Program-made: the position numbers and the translations under genes | Origin: Branchipolynoe longqiensis | Lineage: Eukaryota; Annelida; Polychaeta; Phyllodocida; Polynoidae | Assembly (NCBI GenBank): GCA_030323885.1 | Contig: CM059197.1 | Location: 36,678,556 to 36,742,555, forward strand | Direction: 5' to 3' | DNA length: 64,000 bases | In this document: piece by piece, positions 12,568 to 23,461 of the stretch | Layout of the letters: each line of letters starts with the position of its first letter | Position numbering within the stretch: position 1 is the first letter of the stretch | The notes under the pieces: model-generated | Databases searched by the model: none | Seen by the model: only the letters and a program-made list of their open reading frames with translations | Told to the model about the DNA's origin: nothing

Positions 12568-13922
12568 ATGGCCACGAAGCGGAGTAAGCGCGGTGCAGCA
12601 GCAGCCGAGGGGCGTGTTCCGAGTGGAGGGGACGAGGAGTACGACTCCTCACCCGTGTTGTCGGCAGGGCCTTCGACACAGCCCGGGGCGCATATTCTCT
12701 CCGAGGAGGACATAGTGCCTGACGGCGCCGCGGCTCAAAATTGGGAGACGCGGTTTGCGGCGATGGAGAGTCATATAATGGCTCTCAAACCACCGGTGTC
12801 TCGTAAACGGCGAATGCCGAGTGTTCAAGAGGAGTCTTCTTTGGAGGATTTCTCGGAGACAGACTCAGAGATGGAGCTTAGGGCTCCTCCTCCTTCTCCT
12901 AAACGGAGGAAGAAGAAGAAACATATCGTTTCTTCTGGTGATGATTTCACCAAGGAAAGGGGGAAGACTGGACTTCGCAAAAAGCGCAAGACCAAGTCCA
13001 AGAAGAAGAAGAAGAAGAGGAAAGATTCTTCTTCTTCCGACTCGTCCACAGATTCCACTTCCACGGAATCGGACTCAGACACGCGATATGAAGGTGTCTA
13101 TGCTGCCATTGGGGGCAAAGTGGCTAAGAAAGTGGAGAAGCCAAGGGCTAAGCGTGTGAAAACCACTACGCTTATGCGTGAGAACATTAATGGCCATTTC
13201 CGCACGTTTAAACCGGCGGAGATTATTTCCAAGTTATCAGATGAGTTAACAGGCATTAAAGGTGTTCCCAACTCCATCATTAAGGAGATGGATCGAGATG
13301 TCAATATGACAGAGGACCGTAAGAGATTTGAGGGTGTGTTGCACACAGTGCATAAGGCGGTGCTTGGTACCCTAACAGCTATTGCTCCTGTAGCAAACAG
13401 AATGCAACGAGAAAATAAGTTCTCGTCTTTGGCTAAGACGATGGACAAAGGCATTGCATTGTTGGCGGCGGCAGGTAATTCCTGTCGTATCGAAGATATG
13501 AAAATGTCTTCAAGTCGGTTTGCACAGATGCTGGCAAAGAAGTGGCTCGCTCAAAGAAGGTTACCGATAATGATGGGAAAGAGTTTACGCTCTTTCTTGC
13601 TCCAGAGCCGATTAAAGGGAAACCTTTAGATAACACGAAAATGTTTGGCGGTCAACTACAATACCTCTATAAAGAGGTAGAAACTGCAGCCAAGAGTGGC
13701 AAAAACATGGATGGTAAGAAGAAACAGGAAACTCCTCGTTTCAAAAGGTCACGAGGGGATTTTCGTCCACGGCGGTTCACCAGGGGAACCAGACCGGGCT
13801 CAAACTTCGGTCAAGCTTTTCGGGGCCGGGGCGCTCGCTCAGGCTGGACCGACAACACCGCACGGCCACTGGGCCGAGGCGTCAACTCGCCGAGACCCTT
13901 CCCCAGGGGCGGGTCCAAGTAG
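12568..13922 (+). CDS. DIRS Gag-like ORF, with one frameshift
   Basis: Putative nucleocapsid-type ORF of the DIRS element. The first frame opens at ATG 12568 (MATKRSKRG); an upstream GTG at 12517 also keeps it open. It holds acidic and Ser-rich tracts, a lysine-rich stretch near 13000-13020 and a charged middle, closing at 13629. The second part, in a different frame (about 13520-13922), reads EFTLFLAPEPIKGKP and then an Arg/Gly-rich tail (RPRRFTRG, RGRGARSG) suited to binding nucleic acid. The frames change between about 13525 and 13560. I see no canonical slippery heptamer there, so a single-base indel (mutation or sequencing error) is likelier than programmed shifting. The RT frame opens within the tail. 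Confidence 0.75.
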
Positions 13923-15838
13923 AGGTTGAAACACAAACGTTACAAGTCCTTCCAGCCTCTAAAACCACACAAACTGTAAGCAACTTTGTGGCTGGTAATA
14001 TTAATAATCATATTTCTGAGTGGCACAAAATTACTAGTGACCAAGAAATTTTACAAATAGTTAGGGGTGTTCACATTCCCTTCACACAAATTCCGGTACA
14101 AGGCAGGATACCTTTTCCTTATAACATTGAACCGGTTGAACGAGAGGCACTAACTAAACAGGTACAAAAATTCTTTGAGAAAGGAATTATACAAAAAGTG
14201 ACATACTGTTCAGGAGAGTTTATTTCAAACATCTTCTCGAGACCAAAGCCTAATGGCGAGGTTCGAATGATCCTGGATTTAACAATCCTTAATAAAATGG
14301 TTGAATATCGACATTTTAAAATGTTCTCGCTAGATACGGCACGAGATCTGATTACGCCAGATGCGTGGATGGCTAGTGTTGATTTACAAGATGCATATTA
14401 TACGCTTCCCATAAGGGAAAAAGACCGGAAATTTCTTCGGTTTCTTTGGGATAACCAACTCTATGAGTTTACCTGCATGCCGAATGGTTTAGCTTGTGCC
14501 CCTCGTTTATTCACTAAACTGCTTAAACCTGTTTTCTCAGTAATGGCGCGGAAGGGTCATATAATGTTTCCATACATAGATGATTCCTTTATTATAGCAT
14601 CAACACAAATTGATTGTGTGAATGCAGTTTTGGATTTATGTGCATTACTTACTAAATTAGGGTTTTATGTACATCCACAAAAGTCAGTGTTTAAACCAAC
14701 AAAACAACTCAAATGTTTAGGGTTTATTCTGGATACACAGTCTCTTACAGTGTCGATAACAGAACAAAAACTAATTAAGTTTATGAATACAGCGACCCAG
14801 CTTATTAAGTTACCAAAACCTAAAATTAGACAGGTCGCAGTCCTTATTGGGATAATGATATCGTATGCACCCGCTATTCTATACGGGAAGGCCCATATTA
14901 AATCTCTAGAAATAGATAAAAATTTAGCGTTAACACGAACTAAAGGGAATTTTGAGCGAAAGATGTTTATTTCGCAAGAAGGGCTACAGGATATTGCATG
15001 GTGGATGCAACACATAGCAAGTTCACCAAATCCAATCCGCATGGCGGAACCTAATACGGTAATTACTACTGATGCTTCGTTAGAAGGTTGGGGAGCTCAT
15101 CGAGATGGGGTCACAACAGGAGGTAGATGGCTTGATGATGAAAAATCAGACCATATTAATGCGCTAGAATTGCGTGCTATTTATCTGGGCTTATGTAGTT
15201 TAGTAAAGATACATAAATCACAAGTTAGAATACTAACTGATAATACTACTGCCATGGCATATATTCGTAACATGGGTGGAACCAAATCAAAGCCTTGCAA
15301 TCAGTTGTCTAAACTGATTTGGAACTGGGCACAGGCTCAACAAGTCTGGCTGACTGTAGCGCATATTCCAGGGTCACAAAATACACTTGCAGACCATAAA
15401 AGTAGAAATTTCCATGACCATTTAGAATGGTCTCTCTCTACACCTTTGTTTAACTTCATTTGTGAAAAATGGGGTACACCTAAAGTTGACTTGTTTGCAT
15501 CACGAAATAATAACAAATTACCTTGTTATGTTTCTTGGCATCCTGAACCGGAGGCTTGGAAAGTAGATGCATTTGCTATTATCTGGGAAAATAATTATTT
15601 TTATATTTTCCCACCGTTTAGCATTATCAGCCGAGTTGTCAGGAAAATCGGTTTGGAAAGGACACATGCTATACTGGTGGTGCCCGATTGGGACACGCAA
15701 CCTTGGCTGCCAGCAGTTTCACAACTGGCAAAAGAACATATACGATTCCCAAGAAAACTCGGGAATCTGACACACCACGGACCGCTAGTGGTTCACGGCG
15801 ACGTGTCAACGACGCCCCTATTGGCATTCCTTTTCTAA
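13862..15838 (+). CDS. DIRS reverse transcriptase - RNase H (plus MT-like domain)
   Basis: Open without stops to 15838; 13988 is a GTG, and the frame is already open through 13862, overlapping the Gag tail, so the true start is uncertain. Counting from 13988: RT motif VDLQDAYYTLPI near residue 135, FTCMPNGLACAP near 160, and the catalytic YIDD at residues 196-199. RNase H begins around ITTDASLEGWG (Asp362) with LTDNTTAMAY further on. The C-terminal part (KVDLFASR, VSWHPEPEAWKVDAF, ILVVPDWDTQPW) corresponds to the region that DIRS elements carry after RNase H and that has been likened to phage-type DNA methyltransferases. It overlaps the recombinase frame by about 150 bp. All catalytic residues I can place are present. 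Confidence 0.92.
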   Translation, partial: TATGPRRQLAETLPQGRVQVEVETQTLQVLPASKTTQTVSNFVAGNINNHISEWHKITSDQEILQIVRGVHIPFTQIPVQGRIPFPYNIEPVEREALTKQVQKFFEKGIIQKVTYCSGEFISNIFSRPKPNGEVRMILDLTILNKMVEYRHFKMFSLDTARDLITPDAWMASVDLQDAYYTLPIREKDRKFLRFLWDNQLYEFTCMPNGLACAPRLFTKLLKPVFSVMARKGHIMFPYIDDSFIIASTQIDCVNAVLDLCALLTKLGFYVHPQKSVFKPTKQLKCLGFILDTQSLTVSITEQKLIKFMNTATQLIKLPKPKIRQVAVLIGIMISYAPAILYGKAHIKSLEIDKNLALTRTKGNFERKMFISQEGLQDIAWWMQHIASSPNPIRMAEPNTVITTDASLEGWGAHRDGVTTGGRWLDDEKSDHINALELRAIYLGLCSLVKIHKSQVRILTDNTTAMAYIRNMGGTKSKPCNQLSKLIWNWAQAQQVWLTVAHIPGSQNTLADHKSRNFHDHLEWSLSTPLFNFICEKWGTPKVDLFASRNNNKLPCYVSWHPEPEAWKVDAFAIIWENNYFYIFPPFSIISRVVRKIGLERTHAILVVPDWDTQPWLPAVSQLAKEHIRFPRKLGNLTHHGPLVVHGDVSTTPLLAFLF

Positions 15839-16797
15839 GGAAACAGCTGCAGCAATTTGGATTGGACAAAATTACTGAGAATAGGATAGTATCTGATGCC
15901 TGGAGGCCAGGAACTGTCAAAATGTACACATCCTATTTAAAGAAATGGGGTGTACATTGTTTGTTAATGAAAGTTAAGCCAACAAATCCAACAATTTCAC
16001 AAGTAGCTCGTTTTCTTCGTTCTCTAGAGGATGAAGGACTATCCTTTGGGTCGATCAATGCGGCAAGATGTGCGTTATCAATCATATTACCGAGAATTGA
16101 TGGCGAAACAGTTGGAAAACATTATGTTCTTTGTTATCTACTTCGTTCAATTTATCAAAGGAATCCTCCAAAACCAAAGTATAGTCGGTTTTGGGATGTG
16201 TCTATAGTATTTAAGTTGTTTCAGGCTTGGCCTCACAACTCGTGGTTAGATATAAAACAATTAGGTTTTAAGGTCGCGGTCCTGTTATTATTAGTAACCG
16301 GACACAGAGGACAGACGATTGTTGCTTTATCTTTAACTGGATTAGAAATAGACAAGAAACAAGCTACGTTTGATTTAGCACAATTGCTTAAATCGAACAC
16401 GTTAGGTGACCCTTTATCTACGGTTCACTTAGACTGTTTTCCGAGTGATCGGAAATTATGTGTTGTGTCAGCCATACGGGCTTATATATCTAAGACAAAG
16501 GATTTACGTGCATCACAACAACTATTAGTGAGCTTTATAAAGCCACATAAGGCAATTTCACGAGACACCCTTGCCAGATGGACAATTACGGTGTTGAAAT
16601 TGGCTGGAGTGGATACGGGCAAATACTCATCCCACTCAACTAGAGGTGCCATGGTCTCCAAGGCACGGTTGCTAGGTATTTCTGTCAAAAGAATACTAGC
16701 GCATGCAGGCTGGAAGACGGCTAAGTCGTTTGCAAAACATTACAACAAGCGACTAGAAAAGCCTACCGGCATTGCAAAGCGCCTGCTCGCCAACTAA
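15688..16797 (+). CDS. DIRS tyrosine recombinase
   Basis: 369-residue frame, overlapping the RT frame by about 150 bp in another phase. The listed start is an ATG within the overlap; initiation may be by reinitiation or frameshifting. The tyrosine-recombinase catalytic set is visible: Arg207 in TGHRGQT, His316 and Arg319 in HSTRG, His339 in LAHAGW, and the nucleophile Tyr352 in FAKHYNKR. Spacing is normal for the family. The enzyme integrates the circular double-stranded DNA intermediate by site-specific recombination, replacing the DDE integrase of LTR elements, which explains the lack of a target duplication. No stop or frameshift is seen. Confidence 0.93.
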   Translation: MGHATLAASSFTTGKRTYTIPKKTRESDTPRTASGSRRRVNDAPIGIPFLRKQLQQFGLDKITENRIVSDAWRPGTVKMYTSYLKKWGVHCLLMKVKPTNPTISQVARFLRSLEDEGLSFGSINAARCALSIILPRIDGETVGKHYVLCYLLRSIYQRNPPKPKYSRFWDVSIVFKLFQAWPHNSWLDIKQLGFKVAVLLLLVTGHRGQTIVALSLTGLEIDKKQATFDLAQLLKSNTLGDPLSTVHLDCFPSDRKLCVVSAIRAYISKTKDLRASQQLLVSFIKPHKAISRDTLARWTITVLKLAGVDTGKYSSHSTRGAMVSKARLLGISVKRILAHAGWKTAKSFAKHYNKRLEKPTGIAKRLLAN

Positions 16798-16877
16798 CAA
16801 GAATAGGTGAGAACAAAAACGTTGAATATTATATAAGAATGGATGATATTAAGGATAAAAATGAATTATGTAAAGGT

Positions 16878-17010
16878 CTCCCTAGCCTGAGGCTAGCCTG
16901 AGGCTGTATACCGAGGTAAAATAGTATAGTTATACGAATCTTACCTGGGTATAGATGATGGATAACTGTTGTTTTCCCGAGGTAGAAGCCTCGGGTAGAC
17001 GTGGGCTAGG
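16878..17010 (+). repeat. DIRS internal complementary region
   Basis: Left half (to 16921) is the reverse complement of the element's first 40 bp; right half (16922-17010) is the reverse complement of its last ~89 bp. Together they would bridge the two ends of the cDNA. Confidence 0.88.
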
Positions 17011-17116
17011 GCCCGCCCACCACACCCTACCACGTCTATCCCGTTGGTGTACCATTACGGGAAAATCATAGTATCCATTGTATTGAAAGATCATTTTTAT
17101 CCTGAATAAGTAGGTT

Positions 17117-17233
17117 AAAATTGCTGGTACCTCACGTGCTTCCTTCTCCCTAGCCCACGTCTACCCGAGGCTTCTACCTCGGGGAAAACAACAGTTATCC
17201 ATCATCTATACCCAGGTAAGATTCGTATAACTA

Positions 17234-17238
<5 letters not shown>
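17117..17238 (+). repeat. DIRS right terminal repeat
   Basis: Starts with the reverse complement of 11861-11895 (TGGTACCTCACGTGCTTCC) and continues with a right-end-specific segment copied in inverted form in the internal complementary region. Confidence 0.88.
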
Positions 17239-17281
<43 letters not shown>

Positions 17282-17763
17282 ATATATATATATACAATAA
17301 TACATTCGGATGATATTCGAAATCAAAAATGGTTTACATTAGTGGGAATGGTTATTTCGTCTAGCTGATTTATCGGAAACATGTGTGAAGTCTGCCTAGG
17401 CTAATTTTATTATTACTATTAGTTACTACCACTGCCCAGATAATAGGTGACTTAGACATCATTGTCTGGGAATTATTAATGCATTTAAGGACAAGTAACC
17501 TTAGAGTTTATGGATAGCGTGAGGCGTAGATTTAGACATAACAGAGTGTTATGCACTCCAAATTATGAGGTGGCCGATTTCGGGAGATAGAGAGAAGGAG
17601 GGGTGGCGGGGGGGGGGGGTTTAATGTGCATATTTATCGGGCGACAGGTGTACAAGCAAGCGCATGGTGATAGACTATACATCGTGTAAATTATGTTAAG
17701 GTTGACCTGAACCAATATACAGTCATGAAAACAGCAATATTTGCATACACACATGCCTATGTA

Positions 17764-17800
<37 letters not shown>

Positions 17801-17978
17801 TAGCGATACAGTGAGAGGCGAGTACAGTGTGAAGCGAGTGGTGACATCACCATCGGAGCTGAGGTTGGGGAGGCTGGAGCAGTAGATGACTAGGCCAGAC
17901 TGCATCAATCCATGAACTGAGTGAGTTATGGGGGAAAGGAGGGATATTCCAGGTTATTATACTCATATAATACTTCAT
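17239..17978. other. TA microsatellites and unassigned DNA
   Basis: TA runs at about 17235-17295 and 17770-17795, a poly-G run near 17610. No gene seen. Confidence 0.6.
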
Positions 17979-20505
17979 CATCATCATCATCATGCTGTCG
18001 GTCGCGATGCGACAAAGACTGCTTTCATTACTTGACTGCCGCTCTCCATTTAGCTCTCTGCTGTGAGAGTTGCGTCCATGAGTCGGTCTTAATGTCTCTC
18101 AGCTTCAGGTTTCTCTTGATGGTATCTTTGAACTGGAGACGGGGGCGCCCTCTCTCTTTCTGTAGCCAGAAGACAGTTGAGAATAGAGGATCTGCTTTGG
18201 TAGCCTGTCTGATGACATCCTCATGAGGTGTCCAGTCCACCGGAGATTCTTTTTGATCAGAAGATCTTCCATAGAGGGCAGCCCCATCCGTTCGAGTATT
18301 TCCTTATTCGTCACTTTGTCCTTCCAGGTTAGCCTCATGATTGAACGCAGATGTCGCATCATGAAGGCATGCAGCTTTTTCACCTGCTGTCTGTACACTG
18401 TCCAGGCCTCGGCTCCGTATAGTAGGGTGGATAGCACGATTGCGCGGTAGATCTTACCTTTGACCCGAATGGACACATGGTGGTTGTTCCAGAGTCTCTG
18501 GCGTAGTCGGCCGAAAGATGCGCTAGCCTTGGCCATCCTCCTCTGTATCTCAGCATCAATGCGTCCATCACTTGATATAGTGCTTCCGAGATAGGTGAAT
18601 TCCGGAACAGAGTTCAGCTTGTTTCCGTCAACCATGATCTCCTCCTCTCGGGTTCTTGTAGAGTTGGGTTGGTACAGCACCTCCGTCTTCTTGATGTTAA
18701 TTTTCAGGCCAAACTTCTTTGATGCATCGGAGAAAGCGTCCACTATTTTCTGGGTCTCTTCAGCAGAGTGGGCAACCAGTGCACTGTCATCTGCGAATAG
18801 TAGCTCTCTCACCAGTATCTGAGTAGTCTTGGTCTTCGCTCTGAAGTGTGCGACATTGAATAGGTCAGCGCTCTGTCTGGACTGTATATAGATGCCATCC
18901 CCCATGTCTCGGAAAGCCTCGTCTAGCATTGCTGATAAGAAGATGGAGAAGAGCGTGGGGGCCAGTACACAACCTTGCTTGACCCCATTGGTAACCCCGA
19001 ACGATTCCGAGACTTCCCCTCCAGCACTAACGTTCGCCATCATTCCTGTATGTAGAGCCTCGATCATAGTTGTGAACTTCTCTGGGCATCCGTACTTCCT
19101 CAGTAGCTGCCATAGCCCGGTCCTCCCGACTGTATCAAATGCCTTAGTGAAATCGACAAATACCATGTACAGTGGTCGGTCCTGCTCAATGCACTTTTCT
19201 TGTAGCTGTCGGAGACAAAATATCATATCCACAGTGCTCCGGTTACCTCTGAAGCCACACTGTGACTCCGGAACTACACCAGGTGTTATGTGAATAGATA
19301 GTCTGTTGAGTAGGATCCTGGTGAAGATCTTCCCTGCTATGGAAAGAAGAGAGATTCCTCTATAGTTCCCACAGTCTGTTCGATCACCTTTCTTGTAGAT
19401 GGTTACAATGCTGGCATCCTTCCATGCTTGGGTACAGAACCCTCCTCCCAGGCATTGGTGATTAGTTGGTGCAGTCTGTTGAGCAGATTGTCTCCTCCAT
19501 GCTTCCATACCTCGGCAGGAATTCCATCACCCCCAGGTGCTTTGCCATCTTTCAGGCTGGCGATTGCTCTAGCCATCTCATCCATGGTTGGAATCTCATC
19601 GAGGCATGTTTTGGTAATGCGCTGCTGGATGTTGTTCAGAGCTTCGTGATCTATGTCGCCAGGGACGTTGAGTAGCTTCTGGAAGTGTTCGCTCCATCTT
19701 GCCACAACTCTCTTGCTGTCGGAAAAGGTCTCCGTTCCATCTGTTGATTTCAGGTGAACAGCTCCCTTCTTCATGGGTCCCCACACTTCCTTCAGTCCGC
19801 TGTAGAAGCCCTTCATGTTGTTTCTGTCTGCAGCTCTCTGCAGCTCCTCTGCCTTCATTTCCCACCAGTCTGACTTCAATGCACGGGTGCATTTTTGTAG
19901 CAATCTGCAGGCATCTTTGTATGCTGCAGTGGTGGATCTAGTGTTCCTGGTCTGCAACACTCTCTGGTGGGCTTGGTCTCTTCTGCTCATAAGATTCTGT
20001 AGCTCCTGATTGTTGGGGTCGAACCAGTCCTGATGTTTTCTGTCTGGCTTGCCGAGATAAGTTTTAGCTGTGTTGTATACAACCTGTTGCAACGCTGCCC
20101 ATTCCTCATCTGGTGTTGGGCTTTCCTTCTCCTCCCATTGTGCGAGAGCGCTGTCCATCTCCCGCTCGAAGCTCTCCCTGTGACTGATGGTACTTAATTT
20201 TGCTGTGTTGAGCTTTGTTGGTTTATTTGTCCCTTGCCTGTTGTGTTTTTCTCGTATTCTGAATGCCACTTTTGACCTTAGCATCTGGTGATCGGTCCAG
20301 CAGTTAGCTCCACGCATGGCTCGAGTACTGTGGATGTCCATCTTATCCCGGCACCTTGTGATGATGAAGTCGATCATATGCCAGTGCCTGGAACGAGGAT
20401 GCATCCAAGTGGTCTTGCGTTCATCCTTCTGCTTGAACATGGTGTTTGTCACTATCCGTTCGAACTCAGAGCACAAAGCCAGTAGGAGCTCATACTTATG
20501 CAGCA
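17979..20505 (-). mobile_element. 5'-truncated LINE (RTE/CR1-like, APE type)
   Basis: Minus-strand non-LTR retrotransposon with a (GAT)n 3' tail at 17979-17993. It keeps the end of the endonuclease domain and the whole reverse transcriptase. The 3' 70 bp recur at 27650-27790, 33366-33435 and 57035-57108. The trinucleotide tail recalls RTE-type LINEs, but the clade is tentative. The left flank at 20506 is AT-rich and no target duplication was confirmed. Confidence 0.88.
18028..20505 (-). pseudogene. LINE ORF2: endonuclease C-end plus reverse transcriptase, frameshifted
   Basis: Three overlapping frames make one broken protein. 19403-20506 holds the APE endonuclease end (WMHPRSRHWHMIDFIITRC, then WTDHQML) and the start of RT (LKDGKAPGGDGIPAEVWKHG). 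18105-19508 holds RT proper: NYRGISLLS, GFRGNRSTVDMI, FVDFTKAFDTV, GVKQGCVLAP and the catalytic FADD in LLFADDSALVAHS, then the thumb-type motif YLGSTISSDG and the C-terminal LRWTGHLMRM. 18028-18240 gives the last residues (GRPRLQFKDTIKRN). Shifts near 19425 and 18145 break the reading, so this copy is not autonomous. Confidence 0.88.
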
Positions 20506-20964
20506 TATATATTTACAACAAAAACATACATATGCATATATATATAATATACATGTGTATATATATACACACATATATAATTATAATATACATATATTTA
20601 TCAACTATATATGTGGGGATATATGTCTGTAGAGAGAGACTTAATCCGTATTAAGCTATACAAATACATGAAAGTGTGATATTGACTTGTTGATCAGCAA
20701 TGTGTTGGTCTTTATTCACTAAATAACACAGAATACGAATTGTAGAACAATATATCACTGGAATGAATGATTCATTAGTGGCTTAGTTGGCCTAAGCCTA
20801 TACACACAGGTAGCAAATGGGTGTTTAACGGACAATAGTAGCTCTCCGCACCGCTGGTGGCGCTGTTATTGGTTATAACCGCAGAAAATGGATGGTTGGA
20901 GCAGATTGAATATATATATCAATAATAAATAATTATTAACAAATGCTCCTATGCCCGTTTATAT
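20506..20964. other. AT-rich, unassigned
   Basis: TATATA/ACATATA-rich up to 20640, then unique-looking DNA without a recognisable gene. Confidence 0.5.
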
Positions 20965-21224
20965 ATGAGATTGTCTCAAAAGGTGCTAAGCAATATGGGA
21001 CAAAACTTTGTCCATTTTAATGATCAACATATTATATGCTTATGCATTTGCTTAGGATAAACTGATTTGTTTTTTACATTGCGTTTCATAATCCCAATAG
21101 AATGCATATTGATTTGAAGCAAATGTCCTTGTGTTTTCAGTGTAACCGTTTCTGTGCTGTTTTGTGTGAATCGTTACAATGGACAAAAAGAAAAGAGTTA
21201 TCACCTTTTGAGACAGGCTCATAT
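20965..21224. mobile_element. ~260-bp MITE with TTGTCTCAAAAGGTG ends
   Basis: Left end ATATGAGATTGTCTCAAAAG and the reverse complement of the right end GCATATGAGCCTGTCTCAAA match closely, giving ~24-bp terminal inverted repeats. No coding capacity. Superfamily not assigned. Confidence 0.7.
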
Positions 21225-22074
21225 GCATAGTAAATTATACCGCACTGTTATACAGGGTAGGACAATAAGGACTGCCCAATTGCCCGGGGCACCTAGTTTA
21301 CTCGGTCGGGACGGTGAAGTTCTCGGTGACCTGCCCACACAGGCAAGTCATTATTTGTCTCATCTGCAGTCGCAGATTTCAGTTTCAATTGGCTGATTTG
21401 GCAAGTAGTTTTGCCATTTGGGCCTGTAGAAAATTCAGTCACTTGCCCGATTAGGAAGTGGGGGGAAAATGTACTGTCCTATATAGATATATATGTTCTG
21501 GATATTATATATGTATATATTGTTTATGTATCTATAGCGTGATTCACTATGTGAGAGGTTGTTATGCACTATTCTAATAAAGCACCAACATATTGCAGTA
21601 GCGTGTTATCAGGGTATGGAACAATCTGACCAGTACCCAAATATGAAATTTGGGGTAGGAAGGTTTGTGCCCTCACTCCAACACTCACATTCTATGCAAC
21701 TCAATTACATGAAACAAAAAGGGGTTTAACACTTTTGTGTGATGTAATTGCTGGTAGGATGACAACAAACACTCTAGAATCTATACCTCCAAAAGAAACC
21801 AGAAATCACCCATTAAAACCTAGAACAATCACTAACACTAGTAACAGAATCCCCTCACACATCACAGCTACTGAGTAGATTTGATAAATCACAATATTTA
21901 TTGTCTCCCCTGACACAAAGACTTCCTTCCCAGAGAGTTGTTGTTGGCAGGCTTTTGTATTTATAGCTGGTCTTACCAAGTCTACCGTATCGTTTTGAAT
22001 GATGCATTGTCATGCCCTAGTTAGATGCTTTGTCTTCATTTACAAGGTGTATATTATTTTATATCTCTCACATC
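21225..22074. other. Unassigned, no gene seen
   Basis: A segment from about 21253 (CAGGGTAGGACAATAAGG) to 21485 (TACTGTCCTATATAG) has weakly inverted ends and may be another decayed MITE. Confidence 0.35.
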
Positions 22075-22135
22075 GACGTCTGTCCTGATATGACCTTAGG
22101 TGTTACTAGGACGTAAAACTCCAGCAACCAACCAC
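22075..22135 (+). mobile_element. SINE-A 3' end fragment
   Basis: Last ~60 bp of SINE-A: TCCTGATATGACCTTAGGTG and tail. Confidence 0.75.
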
Positions 22136-22197
22136 ATCGACGTTCATTGGAGTTCATTTTGAGGACTTTTAGCACATGTAGTGGTGATTTCATCATC

Positions 22198-22682
22198 CAC
22201 ATGCTCTCTCTACACACACGTACACACACATGCACCATACACACACCACACACACACCGCACACACATACACTACACACACCGCACACACCATACACACA
22301 CCACAAACATACCGCACACACACTGCACACACATACACTACACACACCACACACACCACAAACACACCGCACACACACTGCACACACATAGACTACACAC
22401 ACACCACACACACACCACAAACACACCACACACACAATGCACACACATACACTACACACACCGCACACACACCACACACACATACCACACACACACCACA
22501 CACACACCACACACACCACACACACACCACACACACTGCACACACATACACTACACACACCACACACACACCACACACACACCACACACCACACACACAC
22601 CACACACACCACACACACACCACACACACACCACACACCACACACACCACACACACCACACACACACCACACACACACACAT
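22198..22682. repeat. CACACACC-type satellite
   Basis: About 480 bp of CA repeats interrupted regularly by CC, CG or TA to give 8-10 bp variants. His-Thr and Val-Cys frames are artefacts. Confidence 0.95.
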
Positions 22683-23224
22683 GGTGACCATACCCGCATG
22701 GACTGGCACAACAGGATCGATCTCCGATTGTCGTGCGATGATGGGGCGTTCAAATAAGCATCCAGAACCATTGTGGCATTAAAATTAGTTCCAAGCCCCT
22801 CAACCCCACATTGCCTCCCCTAGATAAAATATTCACCTTCAGTAGGAATGAATGAGAACCATGTTTAAATCCAAGCAAAAGACTACTTTGGTAAGCGTCC
22901 ACTGTAAAAGTGTGAGCAAGCAACTTATGAATGTGCTGGTTCCAGGCTGCCTTGTTTACGTATATTGGCGTAGCGTTGCTGAACTGGCAGAGAATGCCAC
23001 TATACCAAAATGGCGGCCATTAGATTTTCCCCATTTAGCTTTTAAATTGGATTTAATCTACACGATTTCATCAATTTTGCGCTTCAAAAGTAGTGGGCTA
23101 TGAAAGATGAGTATGAAAAGAATATATCCAGCTGGTTAGATTGGAGGTTGGTGTGATTAAGTCCATAACCTAGTTTTATCTAGTTCTAGAATTATCTAGA
23201 GTTAAATGCAGACAATGCCAATTT
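22683..23224. other. Unassigned, no gene seen
   Basis: An 83-codon frame at 22852-23103 has no recognisable motif and no splice context. Confidence 0.4.
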
Positions 23225-23352
23225 AGGTGCCGACGGCCTGATTTCCCAGGGGGCAGCACTATAAAGTCGCCATGAGTGCAGACTGTCACTAGTCAGTACC
23301 CGTCCTCATATGACCTTAGATGTTGCCAGGATGTAAAACTCTAACAACCAAC
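23225..23352 (+). mobile_element. SINE-A 3' half
   Basis: GCAGCACTATAAAGTCGCCA block, 3' block and AACCAACAAAC tail. Confidence 0.8.
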
Positions 23353-23461
23353 AAACTATTCTATTTTCCGGTAGTTCTTTTCTGGCTTCTGTAGTTTTGG
23401 GTGCTGTCCAGTGCATTAGTTCTTAGTCCTACCTAGAATTATAGTTCTTCTTACTGCCATA

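Larger units (their letters stand above)
11825..17238 (+). mobile_element. DIRS-type tyrosine-recombinase retrotransposon, structurally complete
   Basis: Order: left terminal repeat (11825-11895), leader, Gag, RT-RNase H, tyrosine recombinase, internal complementary region (about 16878-17010), spacer, right inverted terminal repeat (about 17117-17238). Block 11861-11895 is inverted at 17117-17151, giving the inverted terminal repeats. The 40-bp left end 11825-11864 is inverted at 16882-16921, and the right end (about 17150-17238) is inverted at 16922-17010. The two complements lie side by side, as expected of the DIRS internal complementary region that templates circle closure. Element ends are bounded by TA microsatellite and no target duplication is evident, as expected for recombinase-mediated insertion. 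RT and recombinase frames are open; Gag carries one frameshift. Confidence 0.92.

Noticed and set aside
18595..20485. Plus-strand frames over the LINE (for example 18892-19293)
   Set aside because: They are antisense shadows of the reverse-transcriptase frame.
22147..22782. Long His-Thr and Val-Cys frames
   Set aside because: They follow the CACACACC satellite on both strands.
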